This document shows positions 4,893 through 13,262 of a DNA stretch of 23,727 nucleotides, one piece after another. Both the position numbers and the translations under genes were made by a program. The DNA lies in NCBI GenBank assembly GCA_002314455.1, contig DCFZ01000052.1:1-23727 (forward strand), written 5' to 3'. The notes under the pieces were generated by a model, which worked only from the letters and a program-made list of their open reading frames with translations, made no database searches and was not told the DNA's origin. The first letter of the stretch is position 1. Each line of letters opens with the position of its first letter. The stretch is from Lentisphaeria bacterium UBA1791 (GTDB taxonomy: Bacteria; Verrucomicrobiota; Lentisphaeria; Victivallales; Victivallaceae).

Positions 4893-7613
4893 TTAGTTTT
4901 TGTCGAGCAAAACGATCGTGTCGCCTTTGACATCGGTCAACACATTGCCCTCGACGCCGCGAATCTTCCAGCCGGCGGGCAAGTCGACGGTGACTTTTTT
5001 CGCCGGATTCCAGAAAAAGAGCGCGCCGCCCTTGTCGCCGATCCACGTCGTGCCGAAAGGCGTTTCGCGAATATAGGGCATCCCGACGTGGTCGATCGCC
5101 GCGTTGAAAACCTTCGCCAGATCCATCGCGCGTTTGCCGCGCACAAGAAACTCGGGCACAACGTCGATGTCGAGCAACAAGGGCCCCATGTTGAACGTGA
5201 CAAAGCATCCGTACATCCCCGTGCGGAAAGCGTCAAGCGCAACGCCGCCCGCCAAGTCCGCGCTCGGCGTCGAACCGACGAGGACAAACTCATTACCGGC
5301 GAAATTCTGCGTATACAAGTGCGCGCGATACCAGTATTCGTCGAGGACGAGCGGATTCTGCCCCTCGATCGAAACGTGCGCCCCCTCGTCCTGCAAAAAG
5401 CGGTAGAATCTGATCTGCGCCGCAAGTCCGTTGGGGCAATCTTTGGTCGCGTAGTTGACGCACTGCGCCGCGGTGCCATCCATATCGCGGTAAATGCCGC
5501 CGACGCCGCCCTCTTTGATCGCCTTGTGCAAGATGGTGCAGTACCAGTCGAAAAATTCAGGATTGTTGACATCGATGACGGGATAGGTCTTGCCGCCGTA
5601 GCAGTAGATGTTGCCCTTGGGATCGCGGACGAACCATTCCGGGTGATTGACGTAGATCCAGCTGGTATCGCCCTGCGTATAGCTGCCGGCGCTCCAGATC
5701 CACGGTTTGATGCCGTTTTCGCGCATCAATTTGTAGTCGCCGTCGATGCGTCCCTGATCGGCGATCGAATTGATCGGCGATTCCGGCATCTGCACGTGCA
5801 TATAGCGATAGCCCTTTTCCACCGCCAAACGCGCGAGCGCCGCCCGTTCGTCGCGCGAAATGTACTCATACCGCGCCGCCGGTTCCGCCGGGATCTCGGC
5901 GAGGTTCGCCTTTTGCCGCAAATTGTGCCGCTGGAACTGGTACATCGCCAGATAATCGTGATGCGGACGCTCCGCCCCCTGCCCGAACCAGTGCCAGTAG
6001 GGTGCCGTCGCAAAGGGCGCGTAGACGCGGCCGACCGGCATCGTGCGGATATTGGTGATCGTGTCGGCATTTTTGACGCGCTTCATCTGCACGAAAGTCG
6101 CCGCCGGACGATCGACCGCGCCGAAATAGACGCCGTTTTTGCCGACGAGCATCTCAAAGGGCTGACCGGAACCGAAAAAACTCCAATTGGAAGTATCGGA
6201 ATCGACCTTTCCCGTCATATCGAAACAAGTGTAGCCGCGCGGCGGCGAATAGCAGGAAAGGCGGTGCGCATAAAGCGCATCGGGCATATCGATCTCGCTC
6301 TGAAAATCGAGCTGACCGACGGGAATGTCGCACAAAACCAGTTTCACCGAGTCGGAAATACCGTCAAAACTTCTGCCGTCCAGCTCCATTTTTCCGGCGA
6401 CGAAACGCCATTGCATTTCAGCGTTTCCCGCGCGGTAGACCGCAACCGCCGCATTGCCGTCGGCAATCAGTTTTTCAAAATTCCATTTCAAATCTGCCGC
6501 CTTGACGTTTTCGGTACTGACGGCGCCTTCCGCCGCCGCGACGTCGTAGCCGACGCTTTCCGCCGCCGACTTGAAAACAGGCACTTTGAAGTTGCGGATC
6601 AAAGGTTCCGAAGCGCCGTAGTAAAATTCAACGCTCCCGTTGGCGAGGACGCGCACTTTGGCGCCGTTGGCAAAAATCGCACTGTCGCCGGCGATCTGCG
6701 GCGCACCGGCAAGCTCGGTCACGCCCCAGACCGGAGCGGCGACGGTGACGGCGACTTCGCCGACCGCCTGACGTTCGGGAATCGCCGGAACTTTGACGAT
6801 GTGTCTTGCGGCGTCGAGTTTTTCAAGATTGGCGCTTTCCTTGCAGATCGCGACAAAAAACGCGTTGGCGTACGCCCAGCCGGAAAAACTTTTCAAGTTG
6901 GAGGAATCGACGTCCTTGATGATGGAACCATTGAAATAGGTGACGCTCCCCTTGCCGATCGTGCGGCGCGCGAGAAACGGCGTCACGGCATCGTCGCCGA
7001 TAAGGCTCAACACTTTTGCATCGGGGGCAAGCGCGACTTCGCGGTAACCGGGCACGGGGATCGACTCCGGAAAAACCGCATAGTTTTCGCCCGCCGGACG
7101 TTGGGCGAAGTGTTTTTGCCAGATCATGCCGCCGCTCATCACGACCGGCGAAAGTTCGTCAAGCGCCTCGCAGGTCGTGCCGCAAAGGAGGACGTGCCCG
7201 CCTTTTTCGACGTAATCTTTCAACGCCGCAACACGTTCCGGCGTAAAGAGTTTCTGCAGATTTTCACTTGAGATCGAGTTGAAAACGACCAGTTTATACG
7301 ACCACAGTTTCTTGAATACGGGTGTGATGCCGTCCCACGGATCCGGCTCGACTTTGCTCGCCATATGCACGCGGATCGGCGCGCCGCCGAGTCCGTCAAG
7401 ATAACGGCCGTCCGCCAAAATGACACGCGCGCCGCTTTGCGTAAAGAGCTTGGCGTTTTCCGCCGCCTGCCACGGTCTGCCGCCGCAGAAAAACAAAATC
7501 AGCGGTCCCTTGTCGCCCACGCGCGGGGGCATCTTGACCTTATGGGGAACTTCCGCCGCAAACAACCATGTGCATACGGCGGCGAAAAAGGCGGCTAACA
7601 ACGTTTTTTTCAT
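4893..7613 (-). CDS. Exported glycosidase-like protein, GATase1-like plus TIM-barrel-like (paralogue of 20888-23623)
   Basis: I do not recognise a named family; the product is 906 residues. An N-terminal signal peptide is clear (MKK, hydrophobic core, FA/A cleavage near residue 19-20). Residues ~35-160 resemble a class I glutamine-amidotransferase-like or beta-galactosidase-trimerisation-like domain: GGRPW, then LTPERVAALKDYVEKGG-like text. The catalytic Cys elbow is not conserved with the paralogue. A middle beta-rich region follows. The C-terminal half looks like a TIM-barrel glycosidase: HPEWFVRDPKGN, YPVIDVNNPEF, GGIYRDMDG (D710, D712), IEGQNPLVLD (E750), then a small C-terminal beta domain. 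D710 at the end of a predicted strand and E750 are candidate catalytic acids by analogy with GH27/31/36-type barrels. The chosen ATG has AGAGGAG seven bases upstream. It follows galK by 37 bases and is probably in the mraY-lpxK-galK transcript. A role in extracellular or periplasmic glycan cleavage is inference. Confidence 0.8.
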   Translation of the reverse strand: MKKTLLAAFFAAVCTWLFAAEVPHKVKMPPRVGDKGPLILFFCGGRPWQAAENAKLFTQSGARVILADGRYLDGLGGAPIRVHMASKVEPDPWDGITPVFKKLWSYKLVVFNSISSENLQKLFTPERVAALKDYVEKGGHVLLCGTTCEALDELSPVVMSGGMIWQKHFAQRPAGENYAVFPESIPVPGYREVALAPDAKVLSLIGDDAVTPFLARRTIGKGSVTYFNGSIIKDVDSSNLKSFSGWAYANAFFVAICKESANLEKLDAARHIVKVPAIPERQAVGEVAVTVAAPVWGVTELAGAPQIAGDSAIFANGAKVRVLANGSVEFYYGASEPLIRNFKVPVFKSAAESVGYDVAAAEGAVSTENVKAADLKWNFEKLIADGNAAVAVYRAGNAEMQWRFVAGKMELDGRSFDGISDSVKLVLCDIPVGQLDFQSEIDMPDALYAHRLSCYSPPRGYTCFDMTGKVDSDTSNWSFFGSGQPFEMLVGKNGVYFGAVDRPAATFVQMKRVKNADTITNIRTMPVGRVYAPFATAPYWHWFGQGAERPHHDYLAMYQFQRHNLRQKANLAEIPAEPAARYEYISRDERAALARLAVEKGYRYMHVQMPESPINSIADQGRIDGDYKLMRENGIKPWIWSAGSYTQGDTSWIYVNHPEWFVRDPKGNIYCYGGKTYPVIDVNNPEFFDWYCTILHKAIKEGGVGGIYRDMDGTAAQCVNYATKDCPNGLAAQIRFYRFLQDEGAHVSIEGQNPLVLDEYWYRAHLYTQNFAGNEFVLVGSTPSADLAGGVALDAFRTGMYGCFVTFNMGPLLLDIDVVPEFLVRGKRAMDLAKVFNAAIDHVGMPYIRETPFGTTWIGDKGGALFFWNPAKKVTVDLPAGWKIRGVEGNVLTDVKGDTIVLLDKN

Positions 7614-7650
7614 AAGAACTCCTCTGTAAGTGCTTCGCACTGATTGTTTT

Positions 7651-8817
7651 TCAAAAGACGCGCGCGCCGTCGCCGATCGAGCAGATGATCGTTTCCGGAT
7701 AGACCTTTTGCTGAAGCTTGAATGCTTCGCCGACGCGTTGAGCGTAGATTTCCGCATCCTCCAGCTTGACCAGATGGATCGTGATTCCCCCGAAGCCGCC
7801 GCCGGAAAGCCGCGCGCCAAGGCAACCGGGGACCGTATGCGCAAGTTCGACAAGATAATCCAATTCCGGCGAACTGTTTTCAAAGTTGACGCGGCTCGAT
7901 TCGTGCGAATCAAAGAGCAGTTGTCCGAAGCCCGCAACGTCGCCCGCCGCGAGCAGTTTTTCCGCTTGCATCACGCGCGTGCATTCGCCGACGACGTGAA
8001 GCGCCCGCCGATAGGCGCGCAACGGCAGTTGCTCCTTGGCGGCGGCAAGCTGTTCGAGCGTCACGTCGCGCAATGCCGTCACGCCGGGGTAGCGTTTCGC
8101 CAGAATCGCCGCCGCTTCTTCGCAGTCGGCGCGACGGGTGTTGTACTCGGAATCGACGAGGTTGTGCTTTTTCATCGAATTGATGACGACGATCGCGTAA
8201 CCGGGCGGCAACGCGACGGTGCGCAACACTTCGGCGGTGCGGAAATCACTCAAAATCATCGCGTCTTTTTTGCCGAAAATCGAACTGAATTGATCGAGCA
8301 GTCCGGTATGGAGCCCGAGATAGTTGTTTTCGACCCCCTGCCCCGCACGCGCCCATTCGACTTCGGGCAAGTCGATGTGGAACGCCTTGCTGAGCGCGTA
8401 GCCCGCCGCGACTTCCAGCGCCGCCGAACTCGACATCCCGGCGGAAAGCGGCACGCAACTTTCGATCGCCGCGTCAAAGCCCGTGATCGACGTGACGCCG
8501 CGTTTGACCAATTCCTTGACCATCCCCTTGACGTAGCGGCTGCCGTTGCGGTCGGGCGCGGCGTCCAGATCGGCGAGGTCGAAGCTCATCCTGGAATTGT
8601 CGCGGAAATCGACCAAACGGCATTTCGTGCCGGCAACGGGGCGCAACGCAAAGCGCGTCGTCTGCGCGACCGCGCACGAAAGGACGAAACCCTGATTGTA
8701 ATCGGTGTGGTTGCCGAGTATCTCAAGCCGTCCGGGCGCCTGCGCCGCGGCGGTGGCGTCCACGCCGTAAAAATCGCGGAATTTCTGCAAAAAGCTCGCA
8801 TTATTGACTTCTGGCAT
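7651..8817 (-). CDS. galK: Galactokinase-family GHMP sugar kinase
   Basis: This is a cytoplasmic ATP-dependent sugar-1-kinase of the GHMP superfamily, most likely galactokinase. Motifs in order: APGRLEILGNHTDYN (residues 28-41, the galactokinase signature), PLSAGMSSSAALE (the GHMP ATP-binding loop), GLHTGLLDQFSS with the catalytic Asp, and GARLSGGGFGG near the C terminus. The 388-residue length is typical. The start at 8817 is chosen for its GGAG about nine bases upstream; the longer frame adds 13 residues without support. One oddity is that the sugar-contacting Glu of the usual GEHTDYN motif is Asn here (N36). That substitution also occurs in other bacterial homologues annotated as galactokinase, so the sugar could be galactose or a relative. 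It starts 11 bases after lpxK and precedes the exported glycosidase-like gene. Confidence 0.85.
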   Translation of the reverse strand: MPEVNNASFLQKFRDFYGVDATAAAQAPGRLEILGNHTDYNQGFVLSCAVAQTTRFALRPVAGTKCRLVDFRDNSRMSFDLADLDAAPDRNGSRYVKGMVKELVKRGVTSITGFDAAIESCVPLSAGMSSSAALEVAAGYALSKAFHIDLPEVEWARAGQGVENNYLGLHTGLLDQFSSIFGKKDAMILSDFRTAEVLRTVALPPGYAIVVINSMKKHNLVDSEYNTRRADCEEAAAILAKRYPGVTALRDVTLEQLAAAKEQLPLRAYRRALHVVGECTRVMQAEKLLAAGDVAGFGQLLFDSHESSRVNFENSSPELDYLVELAHTVPGCLGARLSGGGFGGITIHLVKLEDAEIYAQRVGEAFKLQQKVYPETIICSIGDGARVF

Positions 8818-8828
8818 GATCTTTTCTC

Positions 8829-9998
8829 CTACATAAAACAAATTCGTGAAATACACTGATCAAAACTTTCCTGACCGCTCAAGATGTCGATCTCAATGCG
8901 CAAAAACGAGATCGGCAGTTCGGCGTCGGCGATCTGCGGAATGCGCACGGCGTCCTTTTCGGTCGTGATGATGCGTTCCGCGCCCAACGCCTTTGCCTGA
9001 CGCATAAATTCGCGGATCTCCTGCTCCGTGTAGCGGTGGTGGTCGGCGTAGTGGTCGCGCAATTTGATGTCGGCGCCGAACTTTTCCAGAAAGCCCTCGA
9101 AGCTCGCCGGATTGGCGATTGCCGAAAGCGCGGCGACTTTCGCATTTTTGAGCGTATCGAGCGGACTTTCCCGGCGCGTCCACAATTCGACGAGTTTTTT
9201 CGGCTTGTGGCAACACTCGATGATTTCAGCGCGCAACGTGTGCCGCCTTATGAAACGCTTGAGGTGGTTGATCTTGTGACTGCCGTCGCTCTTGGTCAGA
9301 AAGACGTAGTCGGCGCGGCGGATGTTTTTCACCGGCTCCCGCAACGTGCCGCGCGGCAGAACGTGTCCGTTGCCGAAAGGCGACGTCGAGTCGACGAGCG
9401 CGATGTTGATGTGCGGCTTGAGCATCAGATACTGGTAACCGTCGTCGAGGATGATGACGTCGGTCTGGAAATGGTCGATCGCGTAGATGCCCGACTTGAC
9501 CCGGTCCTTGTCGACGACGACCGCGACGCCGGGCAGATTCGAGGCGAGCATAAACGGCTCATCCCCCGCCGCCGCAGAATCGAGCAACACGTTTTTGCCG
9601 TCGGAAACGACGCTCGGCGGCGTTTCCTCTTTTTTACCGAAGCGACGCGCCCACTTTTCGCGGAATGTCGGTTTTCGGCGACGGTAGCCGCGGCTCAAAA
9701 CGGCGACGCGGCGCCCCTGCGCATTCAGCGAACGCGCAAAGACTTCGACGACCGGCGTCTTGCCGGTGCCGCCGCAACTTAAGTTGCCGATGCTGACGAC
9801 GAGGCAGCCGAGCGCGTGGTGGCGGATGACCCGCTTGTCGTACATCCAGTTGCGGAACTGGATCCCCGCCCGGTAAAAGCGCGAGGCGATGAACATCAGA
9901 TTCACCAGCAGAGCATCGTACCAGCGCCGCGGCGGCCGGAACATCAGCCGCAGAAAGTACTGTTCGAGGTCTTCCGCTTTGAATTTGAGTGCGTGCAT
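8829..9998 (-). CDS. lpxK: Tetraacyldisaccharide 4'-kinase LpxK
   Basis: LpxK phosphorylates the 4' position of the lipid A disaccharide at the inner face of the cytoplasmic membrane, so the cell makes a lipopolysaccharide-type outer membrane. The N-terminal stretch around residues 27-45 is hydrophobic and probably membrane-associated. The Walker A loop GGTGKTP (residues 76-82) follows SIGNLSC, and LDDGYQY (D185, D186) matches the family. The TTEKDAVRIPQ block lies near the C terminus. At 389 residues it is about 60 longer than E. coli LpxK. The ATG at 9998 lies 5 bases after the mraY stop with no good ribosome-binding site, which suggests translational coupling. Longer reading frames upstream are mraY read out of frame. 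Confidence 0.94.
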   Translation of the reverse strand: MHALKFKAEDLEQYFLRLMFRPPRRWYDALLVNLMFIASRFYRAGIQFRNWMYDKRVIRHHALGCLVVSIGNLSCGGTGKTPVVEVFARSLNAQGRRVAVLSRGYRRRKPTFREKWARRFGKKEETPPSVVSDGKNVLLDSAAAGDEPFMLASNLPGVAVVVDKDRVKSGIYAIDHFQTDVIILDDGYQYLMLKPHINIALVDSTSPFGNGHVLPRGTLREPVKNIRRADYVFLTKSDGSHKINHLKRFIRRHTLRAEIIECCHKPKKLVELWTRRESPLDTLKNAKVAALSAIANPASFEGFLEKFGADIKLRDHYADHHRYTEQEIREFMRQAKALGAERIITTEKDAVRIPQIADAELPISFLRIEIDILSGQESFDQCISRICFM

Positions 9999-10003
9999 AA
10001 ACG

Positions 10004-11095
10004 TTATCGCAATTTGAGCGTTGAGAGCGCCAGCAGCGCCAACACGCCGGCGATAATCCAGAAGCGGATGACGATCTGGCTTTCCGTCCAGTTGAGCCGC
10101 TCGAAGTGGTGGTGGATCGGCGTGCAGAGGAAAACCCGTTTCCCCGTCAGCCGGAACGACGCAACCTGGATCATCACCGAAACCGCCTCCATAACGAAAA
10201 CTCCGCCGACGATGATCAACAGCAATTCCTGCCGCGTGACGACGGCGAGCATACCGATCGCGCCGCCGAGCGCGATGCTGCCGGTGTCGCCCATAAACAT
10301 CGACGCCGGCTGGCAGTTGTGCCACAGAAATCCGATGCAGCTGCCGCAGATCGCCGCCGCGAAAACCACCGCTTCCTGCATGCCGGGCACGTAGGGGATG
10401 TTGAGATATCCGGCGAAGATTTTGTGGCCCATCAGATAGGCGAAGATCGCGTAGGTGAGCGTCGAAAAAATCGCACATCCGGAAGCAAGTCCATCCTTGC
10501 CGTCGGTCAGATTGACCGCGTGGCTCGCGCCGACGATCGTCAGGATCGCCAGAAACCAGCAATAGTATCTGCCGTCAAAGGGATCTTTGCAGAACGGCAC
10601 GTAGAACTGGTCGAGCGTCGCCCCGAGCGGCGAGCAGAAACGCACCACGCACCACCCGGCGGCGGCGACGAGCACCGTCAGCAGAAACTTGATCTTGCCC
10701 GGCATTCCGTCGCGGTCGTGATGCGCCGTTTTGATGTAATCATCAAAAAATCCGATCAGCGAAAAGAGCGCGGTACAGCCGATGAAAACCGGGGCGATCG
10801 CGCCGGAAATATCCGTCCAGAAAATACTCGCAACAACGACCGCACCGATCAACAGCAAGCCCCCCATACAGGGCGTCTTGCTCTTGCGCTTGTCGATGAA
10901 TTCTTCCGGCACCAGACCGGCGAGCCTTTCCGCGGAAACCGTATTGAATTTCCGCAACAGACGCGCCGTCGTCTTGCCGAGCAGCAAAACGATGAGAAAG
11001 CTCGTGACAAACGCACCGCCCGCGCGGAACGTCACGTAATCAAACAACCGCAGGGGACCGAAAATATGACTGAATTTCGCCAAAAAGCAAAGCAT
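10004..11095 (-). CDS. mraY: Phospho-N-acetylmuramoyl-pentapeptide transferase MraY
   Basis: MraY moves phospho-MurNAc-pentapeptide to undecaprenyl phosphate, making lipid I in the inner membrane. The 363-residue product has about ten hydrophobic segments. It shows the family motifs FFDDYIK (Asp pair), NLTDGKDGLASG (usually NLTDGLDGLA), FMGDTGSIALGG and PIHHHFERLNW. The ATG at 11095 gives the typical MLCFLAKF start with GAGGG about seven bases upstream; a TTG at 11107 is less likely. Unusually it is not within a mur/fts cluster but heads lpxK, galK and an exported glycosidase-like gene. A promoter just upstream leaves a leader of about 20 bases. Confidence 0.95.
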   Translation of the reverse strand: MLCFLAKFSHIFGPLRLFDYVTFRAGGAFVTSFLIVLLLGKTTARLLRKFNTVSAERLAGLVPEEFIDKRKSKTPCMGGLLLIGAVVVASIFWTDISGAIAPVFIGCTALFSLIGFFDDYIKTAHHDRDGMPGKIKFLLTVLVAAAGWCVVRFCSPLGATLDQFYVPFCKDPFDGRYYCWFLAILTIVGASHAVNLTDGKDGLASGCAIFSTLTYAIFAYLMGHKIFAGYLNIPYVPGMQEAVVFAAAICGSCIGFLWHNCQPASMFMGDTGSIALGGAIGMLAVVTRQELLLIIVGGVFVMEAVSVMIQVASFRLTGKRVFLCTPIHHHFERLNWTESQIVIRFWIIAGVLALLALSTLKLR

Positions 11096-11122
11096 GATTT
11101 CCCTCAAAAAATGGTTTGCATT

Positions 11123-11151
11123 AATATAATGCAGGCACTTCTCTTTTTCCA
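11123..11151 (-). promoter_or_regulatory. Promoter candidate for mraY-lpxK-galK
   Basis: On the minus strand TGGAAA (11151-11146), a 17-base spacer and TATATT (11128-11123) precede mraY by about 28 bases. The -35 matches the consensus at four of six positions. Unlike the other promoters here, the TG does not lie exactly one base before TATATT (the text reads CTGCATTATATT). Confidence 0.5.
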
Positions 11152-11252
11152 GAGCTTTTAAGGGAAAATCAAATGATTTTTATCAGGTGTCACGCGCCGG
11201 AGGCGCGAAATGATCAAAAGGTCGGGGGGGCAAGAGCCTCGCACCGATTCTT
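11152..11252. other. Intergenic 3' of glgB with small inverted repeats
   Basis: The gap holds a GC hairpin CGCGCC-GGA-GGCGCG (11193-11207), a low-GC inverted repeat AAAATCA-AA-TGATTTT (11165-11180) and a run of seven G (11224-11230). No hairpin is followed by a U-tract on the minus strand, so termination of glgP-glgA-glgB here is likely by position but not shown. Confidence 0.4.
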
Positions 11253-13262
11253 TTATTTTTCGCGCTTCAAGACGAGCGCCGTCCGGCACGGCAGATAGAG
11301 CTTGAGGAAATTCCCCGTTTCCCGATCTTCCGGCACCCACACGAAATCCTTTTCGTGCCGGCTGAAACCGTCAAATTCCGCCGCGTCGCTGTCGAGCACC
11401 AGACGGTATTTGCCCGGCATCACTTCAAATTCGTAGTCGGGATAAGAGGCACAGCAGTTGAAATTGAAGCAGAACCAATACCCCGCCCGCTCAAAGACGA
11501 TCACCTTGTAATTGTCGTCCACCTTGATCGTCTGCACCCGGCTCGCGTAGAACTCCGGCGTTTTGACGATCTTGAGCATCGCCCGGTCGAAATCGCCGAG
11601 CGCCTTGTAATGCAACGCGGGATCTTCCGCCAGATGCCAGAGCCGGCGCGCGTGCGAATACGACCAGTTGTTGCCTTCGCGCGGGAAATCGATCCACTCG
11701 GGGTGGCCGAACTCGTTGCCCATAAAGTTGAGGTAGCCGTACCCCGCCGCGGCGCACGTCGCCAACCGGATCATCTTATGCAGCGCCAGCGCCCGGTCGA
11801 TCGCGCCGTTGTGCGAGGCTTTATCCATCGCGTCGTACATCGCCGCATCCGCCAGCGTGAACATCGCCGTCTTGCCGCCGACGATCGCCTGATCGTGGCA
11901 CTCGACGTAACTCACCGACTTTTCATCGCACCGGCGGTTGAGCAATTCGCCGCACAAATAGAACATATTCCAATTTTCATCGCGCAGATCGAAAAGCTTG
12001 AACCACATATCGGTCACGCCCATCGCCATCCGGTAATCGAACCCGATGCCGCCTTCCTTTTCCGGCGCGGCAAGCCCCGGCATGCCGCTCACGTCTTCGG
12101 CGACAGTCACCGCGTCCGGCCGGACGCTGTGGATCACCTCGTTGGCGAGCGTAAGATAAGTCAGCGCATCCGGATCGACGTCGCCGTTGAAGTAATCGTC
12201 GTAACTGCAGAACGCCTTGCCGAGACCGTGATGCCGGTACATCATGCTCGTCACACCGTCGAAACGGAAACCGTCGAGGTGGTATTCGTCGAGGAAAAAG
12301 CGGCAGTTGGAAAGGAGGAAGTGCACGACTTCCGGCTTGCCGTAGTCAAAGCAGAGCGAATCCCAGTTGCGGTGTTCGCCGCGTTCGCCGCGGTGAAAGT
12401 AAGCGTAGCTCGTCCCGTCGATGCGGGCGATCCCCTCGACCTCGTTTTTCACGGCGTGCGAATGCACAAGATCAATGATGACGCGCAATCCCAATCCGTG
12501 CGCCGCATCGACGAGCTGTTTGAATTCATCGGGCGTGCCGAAGCGGCTCGCCACCGCAAAGAAATTGGCGACGTGATACCCGAAGCTCCCGTAATAGGGA
12601 TGCCCCATGATCGCCATCAACTGCACCGTGTTGTAACCGGCTTGGGCGATGCGCGGCAAAACGTTTTCGCGAAATTCGTCAAAGGTGCCGACGCGCGGTT
12701 CCTCGGTCGCCATCCCGACGTGCGCTTCGTAGATCAGCGTCGCCTCGGGACGCGCCGGCGAGGGATTCCGCCACTGATAGGACTTTTCCGGACGCCAGAC
12801 GACGGCGGAAAAAAGTCCGGAAAATTTATCCTGCACCACATAGCGCGCATAGGCGGGAATGCGGTCGCCGCCGCCGCCGGGCCAGGCGACGTACATCAGA
12901 TAATGAGAGCCGTGAAGCAACTTTTCCGCGGGGAGCATCAGTTCCCAGACGCCGTTGTCGAGTTTCGTCAACGCATTTTCCGGCAACTTTTCCCAGTTGG
13001 AAAAGTCCCCGTAAAGCGTCACCGACGACGCCAAGGGCGCCCATTCGCGGAAAACCCAGTGATCCTGCTCAAAATGCAGTCCGAAATACTCGTGCCCCGA
13101 CGCGAAATCCGCGAGCGACATCCGGTCGCCGGTCAGACGGCTCCGCATCGCGTCGACCGCCTTTTTCCGCGCGTCGAGGATCGGCAAAAAGCAAGCGAGA
13201 TAGGGGTCGCGGCCGAATTGCTCCGGCGCGTTGACGATCCGCTTCTGGTTCGCGGGGATCAT
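11253..13262 (-). CDS. glgB: 1,4-alpha-glucan branching enzyme, GH13 eukaryote-like type
   Basis: This enzyme creates alpha-1,6 branches in glycogen. The 669-residue protein has an N-terminal CBM48-like beta domain (roughly residues 55-150) and a GH13 barrel. The barrel contains GFRFDGVTSMMYRHHG (nucleophile Asp near residue 334), VAEDVSG (acid/base Glu near 387) and YVECHDQAIVGGKT (near 454), plus a C-terminal all-beta domain. The VTSMMYRHHG and HDQAIVGGKT wording is that of the eukaryotic-type GH13_8 subfamily rather than of E. coli-type GH13_9. The start codon overlaps the glgA stop in ATGA (13262-13259), implying translational coupling. It is the last gene of the glgP-glgA-glgB operon. 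Confidence 0.95.
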   Translation of the reverse strand: MIPANQKRIVNAPEQFGRDPYLACFLPILDARKKAVDAMRSRLTGDRMSLADFASGHEYFGLHFEQDHWVFREWAPLASSVTLYGDFSNWEKLPENALTKLDNGVWELMLPAEKLLHGSHYLMYVAWPGGGGDRIPAYARYVVQDKFSGLFSAVVWRPEKSYQWRNPSPARPEATLIYEAHVGMATEEPRVGTFDEFRENVLPRIAQAGYNTVQLMAIMGHPYYGSFGYHVANFFAVASRFGTPDEFKQLVDAAHGLGLRVIIDLVHSHAVKNEVEGIARIDGTSYAYFHRGERGEHRNWDSLCFDYGKPEVVHFLLSNCRFFLDEYHLDGFRFDGVTSMMYRHHGLGKAFCSYDDYFNGDVDPDALTYLTLANEVIHSVRPDAVTVAEDVSGMPGLAAPEKEGGIGFDYRMAMGVTDMWFKLFDLRDENWNMFYLCGELLNRRCDEKSVSYVECHDQAIVGGKTAMFTLADAAMYDAMDKASHNGAIDRALALHKMIRLATCAAAGYGYLNFMGNEFGHPEWIDFPREGNNWSYSHARRLWHLAEDPALHYKALGDFDRAMLKIVKTPEFYASRVQTIKVDDNYKVIVFERAGYWFCFNFNCCASYPDYEFEVMPGKYRLVLDSDAAEFDGFSRHEKDFVWVPEDRETGNFLKLYLPCRTALVLKREK

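Noticed and set aside
4715..4930. 71-residue plus-strand open frame in the structured gap
   Set aside because: It runs through both perfect hairpins and into the exported gene's end, lacks a ribosome-binding site and has no recognisable motif.
5088..7271. 727-residue plus-strand open frame opposite the exported gene
   Set aside because: Antisense shadow of a gene with signal peptide, ribosome-binding site and a paralogue; nothing supports the plus-strand reading.
7614..7937. N-terminal extension of the exported gene by 108 residues
   Set aside because: It overlaps galK out of frame and would bury the clear signal peptide; the ATG at 7613 has a proper ribosome-binding site.
9999..10562. N-terminal extension of lpxK by 188 residues
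   Set aside because: It is mraY sequence read in another frame; LpxK homology begins after the ATG at 9998.
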